A DNA stretch of 64,000 nt from Todiramphus chloris collaris (lineage: Eukaryota > Chordata > Aves > Coraciiformes > Alcedinidae), in contig JANVCC010000077.1 in assembly GCA_025345505.1 (NCBI GenBank), positions 3,752,446 through 3,816,445 on the forward strand, given 5' to 3'. The notes beneath the pieces were generated by a model that had not been told where the DNA came from, did no database searches, and saw only the letters and a program-made list of their open reading frames with translations. Every line of letters starts with the position of its first letter. The first letter of the stretch is position 1. Shown one piece after another: positions 37,624 through 50,341 of the stretch. The position numbers were made by a program, and so were the translations under genes.

Positions 37624-40321
37624 TTAGCAAATGCACAATGAAAGTTTCATGCATCTGACCCACCTGTCACTCAAAAGAGGAGAGTTTCTGCCAGACATCA
37701 GATGGAGAAGCTGAAGTCCTCCAATGTCATTGAAGTAAATCAAAGGAAGCCTTGAAAAGCTGGCAGGGAAAGTTGGGTATCTTTTCATGCCAAATGAAAG
37801 CCTGGCTCAAAAGAGAGTCATGGAAATGAATAGTTCATATTCTGAAGGCAACATATATTTACAGAAAATGAAATCTTGGTTAAAACACTTTTTGAATCAT
37901 GTTGAAGTGTTCATTGTAAACTCAAAAGGTCTTTCTTGATTTACTTGGCTCAGTTTCTGAACTTTTTTTTTTTTCCCCTTCTGTTAATGGCAACCCATCG
38001 ATCATTTGAGCTGTAATCAGATTTTTGCAGAAGGCCACAGGCATCATTTTCAATCATTTAAACTTTGCCAGCCTGCCTCTATTTCTTGTGAATCATGGGG
38101 ATTAATGCCAAAGGATTTTTCCCCTTTAAAAAAATTAGCAAGTATTGATTGCATCTTTCATGTCACATTTGACCCACTTATCACCAATTAACCATTTCAC
38201 TGCTCAAGAGACAAATGTCTGCCTGATGGTATGAGAAACAGTCACATTCAATTCTAGCCTCATCTCCTATAAAATTATCTATGGGTCAGAACCTCAAAAA
38301 TTATTTGGATTACTAAATGCCTTTGAAATTAATAGGAGATGTTTGTCTAATCCACAAATGTAGTAGCAGACATCAGTGTGGGTGAACAATCTCAGTTCAT
38401 AGCCAGAGGCAATGTGATGTACTGTGGAAAATCAACTCCCGATGATATTGTCAGCAATAGTTGTGGCAATGGTAATTTGCTGTTAGCTAATTTAGATGTA
38501 ATTTGAATGCTTTGGCTCACACCTTTTGTTGGTATAAACACATCCCTGGAAAATTACAGTTTGAGTCTTTTTGACAGGTCAGTATAACTTCATGCCATTA
38601 CTCCTAGATTTGTTGCAAAAGCAGAGTTAATCCTTCACTGGCTGTTTGCGTGCGGTGCTCATGTAATGCTACTGACAGCAATGTTGTCATCCCTCCTTAA
38701 AAATGAGAAACAACATAGTTAAAATAACACTGTCAGATGAGATACTGTCTCCATCTCTCAGATGATGGATACTGGAGTAGTCCATACAAATGGTCATCAG
38801 CTATGAGGAGCAGCTTTTGAATGTGCTGGGTAGCTCGTTCAGGTAATGGTGATGCAGCAAACAGGACATAAACAGCTGTACAAGGAAGTACTTCCTGAGA
38901 TAAAATGTTGGCTGACTCTTTGCTCTTAGTGTGACTATCTGAACCCAATGTGGACCCAACATTGTTAAGATTTGGCTGCTGGTCACTTCTGTCCAGTTTT
39001 AGTGGCTACATTTTTCCCGGTTTTACCTCTGATTTGGGAGAGTCATGGCACAGAAACAGGTGAATGATATTCTTCAGTATAAAACGAGATATCATCTTTA
39101 TTCTAATTTCTGTGCATTAGAGGGAAAGCTATTATGCTGTATTCTCTGTACATTGCCATTTTTATCTCTTTAAAGACCTTCTTCCTCTTCCAGCCATGGG
39201 TCAGCCCTTGGTGAGGCATCTGATGTAATTTCTCACAGATGTCTAAAAGCACAAGCTTTTTCCAGTGGGTTTTATTCCATTCTAGAGAGGACACACTATT
39301 ATGAAGTAACTTAGATGTCCCCTGCAGAGTGGGAACTCATCAACATTCCTCCCTTGTGGACCAGACCCACAAGAGGAAAACTCTACCTGTGCATTGAACC
39401 ATCTTCTGGGTCTTGTCCCTGACCACAGAATTCTCTGTATAAAAGCATTGTTTTAGTTATAAAATGGTCACCTACATAATCAGGCCAGCAGAGATAAGGA
39501 CAATAAAAAGTTTATTCTCACTCTTTTGTGCTAAATAGTTTTCATTCAGATCCTTAGACATAAGACTGTATTGAAGCATTCTGAATAAAGTGTGACTTGT
39601 ATCAGGATTCAATTCACCCAGTCCTACAGGGACAGTAAGCATCTTCTCTAAAACATAAAACTTGATCTTGTTTATATCTGATTACTCAAGGAAAACTGCA
39701 AACCTTTTCAACTTCATTAATTAAAAGGAACATTCAAAATTCAATTATATAATCCCAGGCATTTTACCAAGTTTTAATTTTTCCAGTAAGTCAAAATCCA
39801 CACATGCTATCCTTTCAAATTACACTGCAAATACAGTCTTAAAATTACTACCCAAAATGCTTCTTTTCAACTGCTATGTCTTTAAAGAATTTGAATCAGA
39901 TGGCCTTTGCACTAGTGAAATGAGAAAGTAAGGCACTCACTTAACACATGGTGCTTTTTTTTCTTTTCTTTTGGCAGTATGTGTAGAATTATGGTTGCAC
40001 AGGTAGAGTATCAGCTGTATGTGTTAGAGTGATCAGTCACACAATCAAGTGCAGGATCATTCTTTAACATAAATGCATTAAAAGAAAATCAGTCATAGAT
40101 TTGGCTTGCAACAGAGCAGCAGGCTGTGTTCTATTCGTAACAAATCAGCTCGGGCTTTGGGGGAAAACTACAAATCACTCCCACAGCATTATTCATGGGA
40201 TTGTCCTTTGTATACCTCCAAGGAAGACTTAGTTTGAATTCATGTCTATTCTCTCTGCTGTTAACAGCAGCAGGTGGGGGAGGCAGAAAGGAGGAGCAAT
40301 CCCCTTGGAAGAACAGCTTGG

Positions 40322-40356
40322 TGGTTTTTTGGGGTTTTTTTTTGGGGGGGCGGGGA
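40322..40356. repeat. T/G-run tract with G4 potential
   Basis: T6, GGGG (40331-40334), T9, GGGGGGG (40344-40350), C, GGGG (40352-40355). The composition is like that of 8217-8286. Three to four G runs could fold into a G-quadruplex on the plus strand. Confidence 0.88.
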
Positions 40357-43300
40357 GTGTAGTGATGGATTTTTAGTAAGCAGGTTTTCATATATGCTTT
40401 TCATGGCAGGCAGGCATTGTAACTGAATGCACAGTAGATTATCCAGGTTTAGGTTTACTGAATTTATTATGATTTATCTGGAAATCGCTGCTTTCTAGCA
40501 CTGAATTCATCACTAGTATTGCTAAGACATAGTTTGTATTAGCAGTGGTGCATAAAACTCCACACTGAACTTAGAACCAGTTGTACAAAGAACTAGACAG
40601 CACTACATAGAAAATAGTAATAAATATTCAGTAGGAAATGGAAACGGTCAAGTCTTAGTCTATGCCTTGGGAGAGAGAATCAAGAGAGTTTCAAAATTCC
40701 CCCAAAAGTCATGGTTGCCTAGGAACATATATGCCTCCACCTTGATCAAGCAGAAATCTTATATGCATTTATATCTTGTAACCAATGGGCTAAATTCTTT
40801 CTCTTCGTCTGCCTGCTCTGCAGCCTCATCAGGAAAGTGTTACAGGATTTGGGCCATCTGCAGCCCCACACAGGTTAAAGGAACTGAGGAAAAAGATGAA
40901 GATTTTGCTATCTGGTCTCTGCTGGGCTCTTGCTGCTGCAGTTACCACTCTTGCAGTATTTGGTCTCTACTTTAAAGCCAGCTCTGGTGTGATATGCCCT
41001 AAAAACTTAGCATGCAGGACCAGGTGACTGAATAGCCTCCATCTCAGCCCTTCTTCCTCCTCCTTGCTCTCTGCTTCCCAGGACAGGAGGGGGCTGGCAT
41101 TAGTTTTCAGCCCAGGGGGGTAACACTTGATTTTGCTTCCACTGCTGAGAAAGCTTGAGCTGGCTCTGTAAACACTGTGCTGTCTACTGGAGGCATGGAT
41201 GTAACCTCCACAGATTTAAGCACATCTCCAGGTGGACCTTGAAGTGAATATATCAAGCTTTGAATTGCAGTGTCTCAGAGGTGGACACACCATTCATTTT
41301 GCTTCCTCAGCAAAGAGCGTGATGAAGTCTGGTAGATAGCATGGGCAGCAGTCAGCACTTCTCTCTCATGTAGTTTCTGTGCCAGTTGCTACGAGTTGCA
41401 AGTCTGAATTCAACTGTGCATCAGCTACTTTGCAAAATACTTGGGTCAAGTTATTGCGTGCAATTTCTCTCACTGCTTTCTTAAGTCATGCGTCTAACCT
41501 GATCTCCAAATCTTGACCTCAGGTTTATGAAGTGGTCTCTTAGGAGGCAGCCTGGCCACTCTTTCCATCAACTCTTCTGTCTGAAGTCTCTTAGTCTACA
41601 ACACAGCTCTTGAAAACATCTTCCAACAAGGGGATTTGAATTCATTGCTGTTCTGGCAAGAATCTGTGAAATGGAAGGTGGGAAATAAATATGTCCTTTG
41701 CTCAGTGCCTTTACCATGAGACTACCCTTTTCCAAGCAGTTCAAATAATTCCTACAATGAAGATCTTGCATTTTAGATTAATGACATGACACAGACCATA
41801 GATGAAATGAGTAAAGCAATAAGCACCTCATGTGAGAGGATCTGACCCATCAAATATGTGCCATCTGCACAGAGGATGCAGCTTCAGCTTTATTTTCTCA
41901 TTAACTCTCTTTATCACCACAAGGAATATGAAGCTAGAGCAAAAACACTGTTGACTGACACAAAGAGACTCTAGGTACAATTATTCAGCAATGCACCCTA
42001 TGAACTTCTGGAACTTGAACTTTATTGAAAGTAACTACTAAGTCTGATAATGTTAACATAAATATGTGACATAAATCCATGCACAAGAAATGATCTCTGT
42101 CAAGCATCAAAACACGGATTTTCTTCCAGATGGTTCCTGACTCATCAGGAAAAATAGTAGCATCAGAAAATCAGGCTACCACTCCAAGCTGATAAAGTTT
42201 TGCAAAAAAAGGAAGGCAGCTAAATGTCAAACTGCCTCAAAAGGTCAGCTTGTTGGAACAGCAAATTTAAATGACATGTCTAGATTTATGAATATCAGAA
42301 TGTTTAATTTTTTGGGGTAAAACTATTTTGTCATTTCCAAACATTTATTTTCTACATAAGCATTTATCAGCTATGCACTTTACTTTTTATATTCCCACAC
42401 ATAGGCATGCACACAAATAAGAAAAGAAAGGAAAAAAATAGTTTTAGTTCTTCCAAATATTGAAGAGGATTGAATGGTAATGGTTCAGAATCACTGAACA
42501 AAGATTTCATTTTTACCATGGCATTAGATCAGCATCTGGCACTCCTCTATGGAGGTACTAGATAATCTCCAACAGAAGGCCTCATACGCCCTCCTGGCAT
42601 TCACTGGCATTAAAATCAGAGATACTAAATTAATTTTGTGGCACTGTCTTTTCCTCAGATACACAGAACTAAAAGCCAATTGGAATGTACCAAACATTAA
42701 TTTGGTACAGCCTTGCCTTTAAGGCACGAACAGGTGAAACCTCGCCTGTTTGAGTCTATTCACGTTTCCTACTGAACAAATAGGAAATGCCTCATGATAT
42801 AAAAATGCCTAGATAGCAGTGTAATAGAAATACTCGGGTAGCTAATTTAGTTAGTGTCAGAATTGCTTCTCAATTGAATCTTTTATACTGATTTCCATGA
42901 AACATCTGGGAATCCTTAAATTTCTTTTCCCCAGGCATTAAAGCAAAATTGATCGCCTACTGTTTTAACAGAACTAATATAATGTTGTGATTAGTTAACA
43001 ATCTTTCAGAGGAAAGAGATGAAACAGAAATAGATTGAAAGCATTATGGCATCTATAGGAGTTAATACAAACTTGCTTCCCCTAATTGAATTCTGTATAA
43101 AGCTGGTTGTAACATTTCTTCTAGCACCTGAAGGAAATATATTGTATCACTGTCCTTCCTTCAAGATCAGGACACCCATCTTCTGCTCCGTGACTCAGTA
43201 GTGAGTAATAAGGAGAAGGTGTTATGAAGCCACAGGATCTGGGTTGACTAATGCATATTTTTGTTGTCAAAGTGCTCCTTTGGATGTACGGTGTAGAGTG

Positions 43301-43525
43301 GGAGAGGGGTGTTAGAGGAAGAGGGAGAAAGGTAGTGTGGGGAAAATGATGTTCTGGGTGATGAGGAAACAAAATTGGCTTGTCATCCATATGATGGGCA
43401 TGTTTAAGTGCTGTTGTGTGGACTAATATATTACTACTTTGGAAAAAAGGTAAGAGAAATCTTCAGTGGTCCTGAGCAGTTTGGTGGAGGGAAAAGGCAA
43501 ATACTCATTTCTGATATGAATGGTG

Positions 43526-43563
43526 AAAAAAACAAACAAACCAACAAAACAAACAAAAAAAAA
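43526..43563. repeat. (CAAA)n-like simple repeat
   Basis: Imperfect AAAC/CAAA units between two A runs. It is low complexity, with no flanking retroposon recognised. Confidence 0.93.
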
Positions 43564-46254
43564 TATCTTCATAAGTAAAGAAGCTCCAGCTCCTTAGTCT
43601 ATGTAACATTTTAGGTATGTACATGGCTAGTCATACTTGTCAGTAGGATGTCTTCTCTTATCCGGTACATCCAGTCAGGTGTTACGAGTAGTGAAGAGTC
43701 ATCTTTTGTAATAGTAAAAGGGATGAGCACAATTGCCCATTCATTTCACCACCAGTCTTGATTCATTCATTTAAATCCTGTTTCAGTAGCATAAATTAGA
43801 GGAGAAACTAAGCTCTTAGGAGTCTGTCTCTAACAGGCTCAAATGCTTCTCAAAATGGTTTCAGCCACTACAGGCCAATGCTTTATTATGTCTATAGATA
43901 AGAATAAAGTGGACTTGCCTGAAACACTTTTCAGCTTTGCCCAGGTTGTGAGTAACCCCACAGAGGTGGAGTGTAGCTTCAGTTGCATTAATGAAGACAA
44001 ACCAACCAATGCTAACTCATAACATGGAAGATTGCTGTGCTGTCATTGTTGAGAGTCTAGGGATTCATATGGGGCTCTTTTGAAGTCTAGCACAGTAGGA
44101 AGGCTGCTAGACTACACACAGAAAATGTGGATGCCTTGCAGGACCTTAACTTTAGCAATTGTAATGGGTTTTGTTGCATATACACTAAATTTTGGGGACC
44201 CAATTTCATTGCAATTCTGTATGGCTAAGTACTGGTGTGAATATAAATGAAGTTGCCCCATTTTGCTATTCATTTTTGGTAAAATTTGAGAACTAAAGAC
44301 AAAGAGGATTGTAAACTTAATGGTCCCAGACACACACAGGATAAGCTTCTTTAGCTTCCATGGTAAAACAAACTATCCTTACAGACTTAAATCAATGTGT
44401 AGGCATTCCAAAGTTGAATTGGATTTGTCTGTTCCCTTTCCTCTTTTTGCCCAGTAACTCAGAGGACAGAGCACTGGGAGATGCATGCTCAGCTCTTTCT
44501 CATCACTGTCTCTGAAGTTTATATGGGTAATGCTGCTCAAATGCAGTGTTTCAGTGTTAATGAATAACCTTCTGAGTTTTGCATGAGTGCTGCACAAACA
44601 GTACCAGTCCTTTTTTTGGAAGGGTCTAAAAGAGGAACAGAACAATGGAAATGAAAGTAATTTCAGAGGGGATTTTTCCATCCACTGAACAGAAACATGT
44701 CAGGCATGTTTCTGATAGCAAAGTATAGCAGCAGGCTGAGATGCTCATGTTCCTCTGAAGTCTCATACATCATACATGTTTAAAACAAAACCAACAAAAA
44801 AAGCAACCACCGCATTGAAGTTCATATCCTGCTAAGTATATTAATTACCCTACAAAAGCTGCCGAGCTATAACAGCTGCAAATCTGGATCAGAGCTAGAT
44901 CCCACACTTCTCAGTGAATAAAGAATTGTGTTTTGCAATGTTTTAGCTGCAGTTATTCTTCAATGTCTGTTTTGTGCAAAGATGTTTGATTTTTTTTTCT
45001 TCCTACTCCCCCATTGATCACACAAAGCATTGCTTTTAATTACATTTTGTACCTACTAAAGACATGTTGCAAGTATAGCATTATTTGTTCTTGCTCTTGA
45101 TGAGTTGCAAACTTATGGGATTTGCAGACATTCGTAAATAAAGGATACTGCAGAGATGTGCTGGAATGCTGAAGAGGTGGAAAGAGAGAAGGTGAAGAAT
45201 TTCCTTTCCAGAGTTCATTGGTAATAACATTTCCTTTCTGTGTTTCCCTTTTTCTGTAGCTGATGTTTACATTCCTTCCATGTATCACCATTTTCAGATG
45301 TTTCTTCAGGCCCTAGGATTTTAGCAATAGTTTATTTCTTTTGTTCTGATTTTATGATGCTCAGGGTTTGTTTGGTTTGGTTGGGGACTTCTTTATTTTC
45401 TTTGGTACTTTGACAAAACACTATTTGCTGTAGTGTGTATTTGCCTGTGTGAAAGGCATCTGCTTCATCGCTGGACATAAGTGGAGCAGTTGGGGTTTGT
45501 AGGCTTATTTTAAATGATGTGTGGCCTTGCTAATTCAGTTTGGTTTCCTCTGTGCTTATGTTCCCATAGAATTCCTTACTATATACAGGAGTCAGCTGCT
45601 ATTATTGTTCCAGTTTGTATACTTTGTCCACAGTAGACAAGAGGTAAAGTTCTTTCCTGATAGAATTGCTCTTTCAATCATATTGCTTGCCCATCTAAAC
45701 CCAGGGAATCTGAATGAAAAAGAGCAAAAGAGCAAGGACATCCTCCCTCCTATTCCTTGACTGAGCAACAGACCTATCACAGACACTCAACAGGCAAGTG
45801 TCCTTCATTGTTTCCCAGCTTCAACCACAGGCAAGGGACCTTCTCTATCATGCCCAGTACACAGATTTTTGCAGGGTGGGAGGGAAGGATTTTTTTATAA
45901 TTCCTCAAGTCTTGTGGAGCCTTTAAGATTTTTCATCTCTGCTGAAAAACAGGAACTGTTTTGAAAAGGAGGTGCTTTTCATATAATCTGCTCCATTTGG
46001 AGTGAGCTAACTTAACGTTTTCTTACTAGGACATTTGTAAACATCAAGTGTAATCACATATGAAAGAGGACATGGTTTTGCAGTTCAAACCAGCTTCTTC
46101 AAAGGTTTCAGTAGAAATGCTTTTTTTTTTGTGTAACAACATTGGAATTCCTTTGTTGTATGGCCACATCTACCAAGAGAAGGGAGGGAAAGACTCAGAA
46201 GTTTCTTATCTCAATGTGTATTTAGGGTCTTGAAATTCTTCTTCATTAAAAGCT

Positions 46255-46450
46255 GCATTGATCTTCTGGATGTAATTACATCTGCCTTCCTGTAATTATT
46301 AATTTCTTAATAGCTTTATGAAGGGCTCCTTATTCCATCTAAAGTGCCATTTGGGTGCCCTTTTTCCTCTTACACAGATTGAATCACTAATAATAAAGCT
46401 TACAGAAGCTCAGCAAGTGCTCTACAGATATTGCATGCGGTGATAGTTTC
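46255..46450. promoter_or_regulatory. Candidate enhancer or conserved non-coding element
   Basis: GATGTAATTACATC (46269-46282) is a perfect 14-bp palindrome centred on TAATTA, the form bound by paired homeodomain dimers. TGTAATTATTAATTTCTTAA follows within 10 bp, and a second AT-core block, CACTAATAATAAAGC, lies near 46390. The stretch is free of simple repeats and open frames. Conservation cannot be judged from one genome, so this is only a suggestion. Confidence 0.2.
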
Positions 46451-47081
46451 ACTCACCTGTGAAATGCAGCCATCTTTGGAGTGAAAGGCACTGAATATTT
46501 CAGCAGAATCTTGTGAGTACAGCATGACTTTATGAAAGAACAGAATTAAGAAATGTACATAAGCAACTCATATTTGTATCAGACTTCTGGGTCAAAGAAC
46601 TTTCTTGATTTTTCTCTTCCCAGCTCTGCAAATATAAGTTGGAGGCTTCTTTTCAGGAGAAGGACTTTCCATACGATAGGATATCTCAGTGATCTGTTTC
46701 ATCTTGGACATTCAGAACTTGAGACATTCAGCAGTATATGTGTTGTTGTAACTATGGTGGCCAGGTCAACCTGTTGATTTTATCTAGCTGTTAAAGGCTG
46801 ATTCTTTTCTGACAGGAAAGACCACCAGATTGGACCATGTGGCAACTGAAAGGTGCCTGTTCTCTGAATGAGGAAAGGGGAATTGTGAGGTAGCTAGAGA
46901 GGAATAGCCCCTCTACCCTCTGCCTGTAATACACAGGTGCTATTCCTCTTACCAAATTGCCTGTGTCAACAGCCTGATGTAACTGATATTTGTTAAGCCA
47001 TAATTAATGGTCTATTGTTATATGTCAAGTAAAAGTTCTTCAGGGCATCTGGAGTGTTATCATAAATGTTTAGCATCATTT

Positions 47082-47680
47082 TATAGAATCATAGAATTTT
47101 TGGGGTTGGAAGGGACCTTAAAGATAATCTAGTTCCAACCCCTCTGCCATGGGCAGGGACACTTCCCACTAGACCAGGTTACTTCAAGCCCCATCCCGTG
47201 TGTCCTTGAACACTTCAGGGAGGGGGCAACCCCAACTTCTCTGGGCAACCTATTTCAGTGTCCCACCACCCTACTCTAAATCTACTCTCTTTCACTTTAA
47301 AGCCATTACTTCTTTCCCTATCGCTACATGCCCTTATAAAAAAAGTCCCTCTCCAGATTTCCTGTAGACCCCTTTAAGAACTGGAAGGCTGCTATAATGT
47401 CTCTTCAGGCTGAACAACCCCAACTATCCCAGCCTGTCTTCACTGTAGGGGTGCTCCAGCCCTCTGATCAGCTTTGCAGCCCTCCTCTGGACTTGCTCCA
47501 ACAGGTTTGTGTCCTTCTTACGTTGGGGGTTGCAGAGCTGAATGCAGCACTCCAGGTAGAGTGTCACAAGACCAGAGTAGATGGCAAAAATCACCTCCCT
47601 TGACCTGCTGGCCATGCTTCTTTTGATGCAGCCCAGGATGCAGTTGGCTTTCTGGGCTGCAAACACACATTAAGGGGTTA
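47082..47680 (-). mobile_element. 5'-truncated CR1 LINE
   Basis: Minus-strand CR1 whose 3' end shows CATAGAAT (47090-47097) and TATAGAAT (47082-47089), followed by GGGGTTGGAAGGGACCTT and the ORF2 C-terminal region. The body stops being recognisable in the ANGIL/MSQQC region near 47675-47680. About 0.6 kb remain. Its 3' UTR differs from the copies at 22.6 and 60.9 kb, so it is probably a different subfamily. Confidence 0.93.
47424..47666 (-). pseudogene. CR1 ORF2 C-terminal fragment
   Basis: An 81-codon frame reads QKANCILGCIKRSMASRSRE, then LYLECCIQLCNPQRKKD, then [13 protein letters not shown] and EDRLG, before frameshifting. These are the conserved blocks following the RT palm in CR1 ([27 protein letters not shown]). 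The W of the QFW block is lost, and upstream and downstream parts are missing or out of frame, so it is a dead fragment. Confidence 0.9.
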
Positions 47681-48008
47681 TCTATATATTGATTGATAGG
47701 GTCCCTTACTCTCTTTGCCTCCCTTCTGTTTTTCATCTTCTCACAATAATTCCTACTGATTTCCACTTCTGTATATTGCTGCCCAAGGAATGACAGTAGT
47801 CAAAGAATTTGTGACATTTCCATCCGCTATGTGGGTACAATATGTTTCCAGTCACTGAAAAAGGGTAAAGTTCCCTCTTCTCAGGGGGTGACTTCCCCCT
47901 TCCCTTGCTATCAACAAGAGGGTAATTTTAATTGCTGGCACACATAGCCACAGCTAGCAAATAAACATCGTGCTGTGCCTCTCCCTTCCCCCCTGCCAAA
48001 ATCCTTAC
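47681..48008. other. Unique DNA, nothing recognised
   Basis: No repeat family is visible. A minus-strand frame runs into the 5'-truncated end of the neighbouring CR1 but has no CR1 motifs here. Confidence 0.6.
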
Positions 48009-48201
48009 CTCAGGCAGCAGTGTGGAGAGGAGCCTCACACCTTGCTGATAGTTGGCTGCAGAAAGCTTCCATAAGTAAATCAAAGTGGCATTGATCCTCT
48101 GCCATGGTGCTCCCTTTGCAGAACAGTGTCCTTTGGCATCAGGCATGCAGTTTGGTTGGGCTGTCACAGGCATCAGGACATCTCAGAGAAGAAAGTAAAC
48201 T
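48009..48201 (-). other. Exon-like segment (candidate), minus strand
   Basis: On the minus strand the 193-bp segment is preceded by the polypyrimidine acceptor GCCTTTTCTGTTGCAG and ends CTGCCTGAG followed by GTAAGG, a near-ideal donor. Inside, an ATG-initiated frame opens at 48173 (MPVTAQPNCMPDAKG...) and stays open past the donor. I recognise no protein family, and a TGA lies four codons upstream of the ATG. It could be part of a lncRNA or untranslated exon, or chance. Confidence 0.2.
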
Positions 48202-48661
48202 CTGCAACAGAAAAGGCAGTGATCGGCTCTGGGTTAAGCTGCATACATGTGGTTTGAGGGAGACAGTTAATATTAGATTTTAGATGGTGGTGGATGCTCC
48301 ATCTGGCCATGGATGTTTGCTGCCAGTGAAGGTTTAACATATATTTCAGTACTTCGTCTCTATTAAATCTTCATTTGTGATGGTACTTCCCAAGATAAAG
48401 ACTTCCCTCAAAACCTGTGCTAAGAGACTCACTCCACTTCTTTCCTTGAAGGGTGTGGAGAGCACAAAAAGGGTAACACCCATCACAGCTTCATAATTTA
48501 TTAGGGCTAACAGCACTGGGTTTAGTGCCAGCAGTATAGACAGGTAACATCAATATGACCATCTTGTTTTTAAAGTATTTAGGTCACAAAAGACTAAAAA
48601 CACTACTTCCAGTTGCACAGGTCCCAGCGACACTCCTGAGAATCTGTACCCCCTGCCTCAC
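48202..48661. other. Unique DNA between exon-like segments
   Basis: No repeat or open frame of note. If the two minus-strand exon-like segments are real, this is a 460-bp intron, GTGAGG...TTGCAG on the minus strand. Confidence 0.4.
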
Positions 48662-48770
48662 CATGAGAGCCACAGCGTGACAGCCGAGTTGCTGTGTTGC
48701 ACGTGGAACTCGCAGCCCCAGCAGGAGGCTGGATGACTCTGCGCTACAGAACCATCACTAGCATCCAAGC
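48662..48770 (-). other. Exon-like CpG-bearing segment (candidate), minus strand
   Basis: On the minus strand the acceptor-like CTTTCTGTTTCTGTGCCAG precedes a 109-bp segment that ends CTCATG followed by GTGAGG. It has several CpGs (GTAGCGCAG, GCTGCGAG, CACGTG, CTCGGC, CACGCTG) in CpG-poor surroundings. One frame is open throughout (starting LDASDGSVAQ), but splicing it to the 48009-48201 segment in that phase makes a TGA at the junction. A coding reading is therefore unlikely in this combination. Confidence 0.2.
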
Positions 48771-50341
48771 CTGGCACAGAAACAGAAAGCAATTGTCTCT
48801 GCTCCCTAGCCCCCTAAGCTTTGGGAAATGTAGCTAATGTGTATCTGTATAATAAATACCAGCCTTAGTGCTTTGAAACAGTTCAAAAAGGTTGGAGACA
48901 AAGAGTTCTTTGAAAGTTTTTTTCTACACACTGAAGTAATTACACAAAGTCGTGTCAAACCCTACTCTCAAAGGAAAATTGCAGATATTCTTTGAAAGTT
49001 CTTGACCTTCCTTTTGGTCAAATTTCCTTTTGCATCCCTACAGCCATTGAACAAACAGACCTACTGCCTTACTGCTGTTTAGCTTCCCCTGCTGATACCA
49101 GTTAGGTTTTAGTCCAACTAATTTAATTTCCAGTGAGATTCTTTCTCTTTATTTAAACTGTAGCAAATGAAAAACCCTGGTCATTTACTGATCCATGGAA
49201 CAGCAGAAGGACAGATTTATTTTGCCATTCAGTAGCTCCCACTCAAGCAACTGAGGTTAAGGTTGTTTCTTAGGATCCTCTACCTGTTTTTCCCCTAGAC
49301 AGATGCTAGGTTCTTTGTCTATGCTTTAAATACTTGACAGAGTAATTCAAATCAGCTTTAGGGAAGTGGAACACAGGTGACCCTGAAGCAAGATACCTTG
49401 CCTTTTGGAAAGGCTTATTAGCTTGAGCATACAGCAACTGTTCAGCATCCAAGTTCAGAGTGCACACAAGGAGAGCCTATGTCTGCCTGCTAAGAGCCTT
49501 TCACTCTGTTAACTACCCCAGTTGCACTCTGTTTTACTGAAGCTGGTGGTCTTTTTGTCAGAGATACAGATAGGATCATAGTCATGCCAGTGCTTCTTGG
49601 TGCTAAGGTGTCCAGGAGAACTGGCAGCAGTTTTGATATGTTAAGAAACAGATTAAGAGACTATACTTGAAATAATGTTATGTTCCACTCCAATGACCGT
49701 ATCTTAGCTGCCAGGAATTTACATTTTGTTCTATTCTAATAAATTTGTGTGTATTTCTCATTTGAATGGGGGATTGTGGTTGTCTTGTTTAGTTTTTGGT
49801 TTTAGTTGAACTACAGTAAATAATGTGAGGCTGCTGGTGAATACTGAAGTTTTAGATGGTCTTCTTGCTTATTTAAACTGTAAAAATGCATAATATTTTT
49901 TCGGGGGGTTTAGGTGCTTTTAATAGTCAAGACTGACACTTGGGTTGACATGAAAAAGCAGGTATTGCTCTACTTTTTGACATATATATCAATATATTTC
50001 CATAAAAGATAGGTGTTTTCTTTTGCTTAGATGCAGTGTAAGGCATTGCTTTCACCATGTATTTAGATTGAGCGTGTCCCTGTGTATTTGAAAACAAAAT
50101 GAGTCTGGACTCAATAGAACTGACTTGCTTGGAAACGTTTGATGAAGCTCAGTGTGAAGACTGTTCCAAGAGGTTTGAAAGAGAGTCTCTTTCATAAACA
50201 GACTGCACTTGAAGTGCAGGAGTGGGAGGAGCTGAAAAATATCAACCTTAGGCACTAAGAATCACAGTAGCACTATTCCCAAATATGACAGGCATTTTAA
50301 ATCTATCAGCTATCCCCTATTGAGAGTAAGTTCATGTCAGC
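48771..50341. other. Unique DNA, no gene seen
   Basis: Starts with an AATAAA near 48850 on the plus strand, then AT-rich sequence. No repeats or credible frames recognised in 1.5 kb. Confidence 0.6.

Larger units (their letters stand above)
35606..47081. other. Unique AT-rich DNA, no gene seen
   Basis: About 11.5 kb with homopolymer runs (A15 at 37609-37623, a T run near 37963) and low-complexity tracts listed separately. Frames are all near 100 codons or less. Three stretches (37630-38290, 42820-43100, 46255-46450) are dense in TAAT-type homeodomain sites and low in simple repeats; see the findings. Confidence 0.65.
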
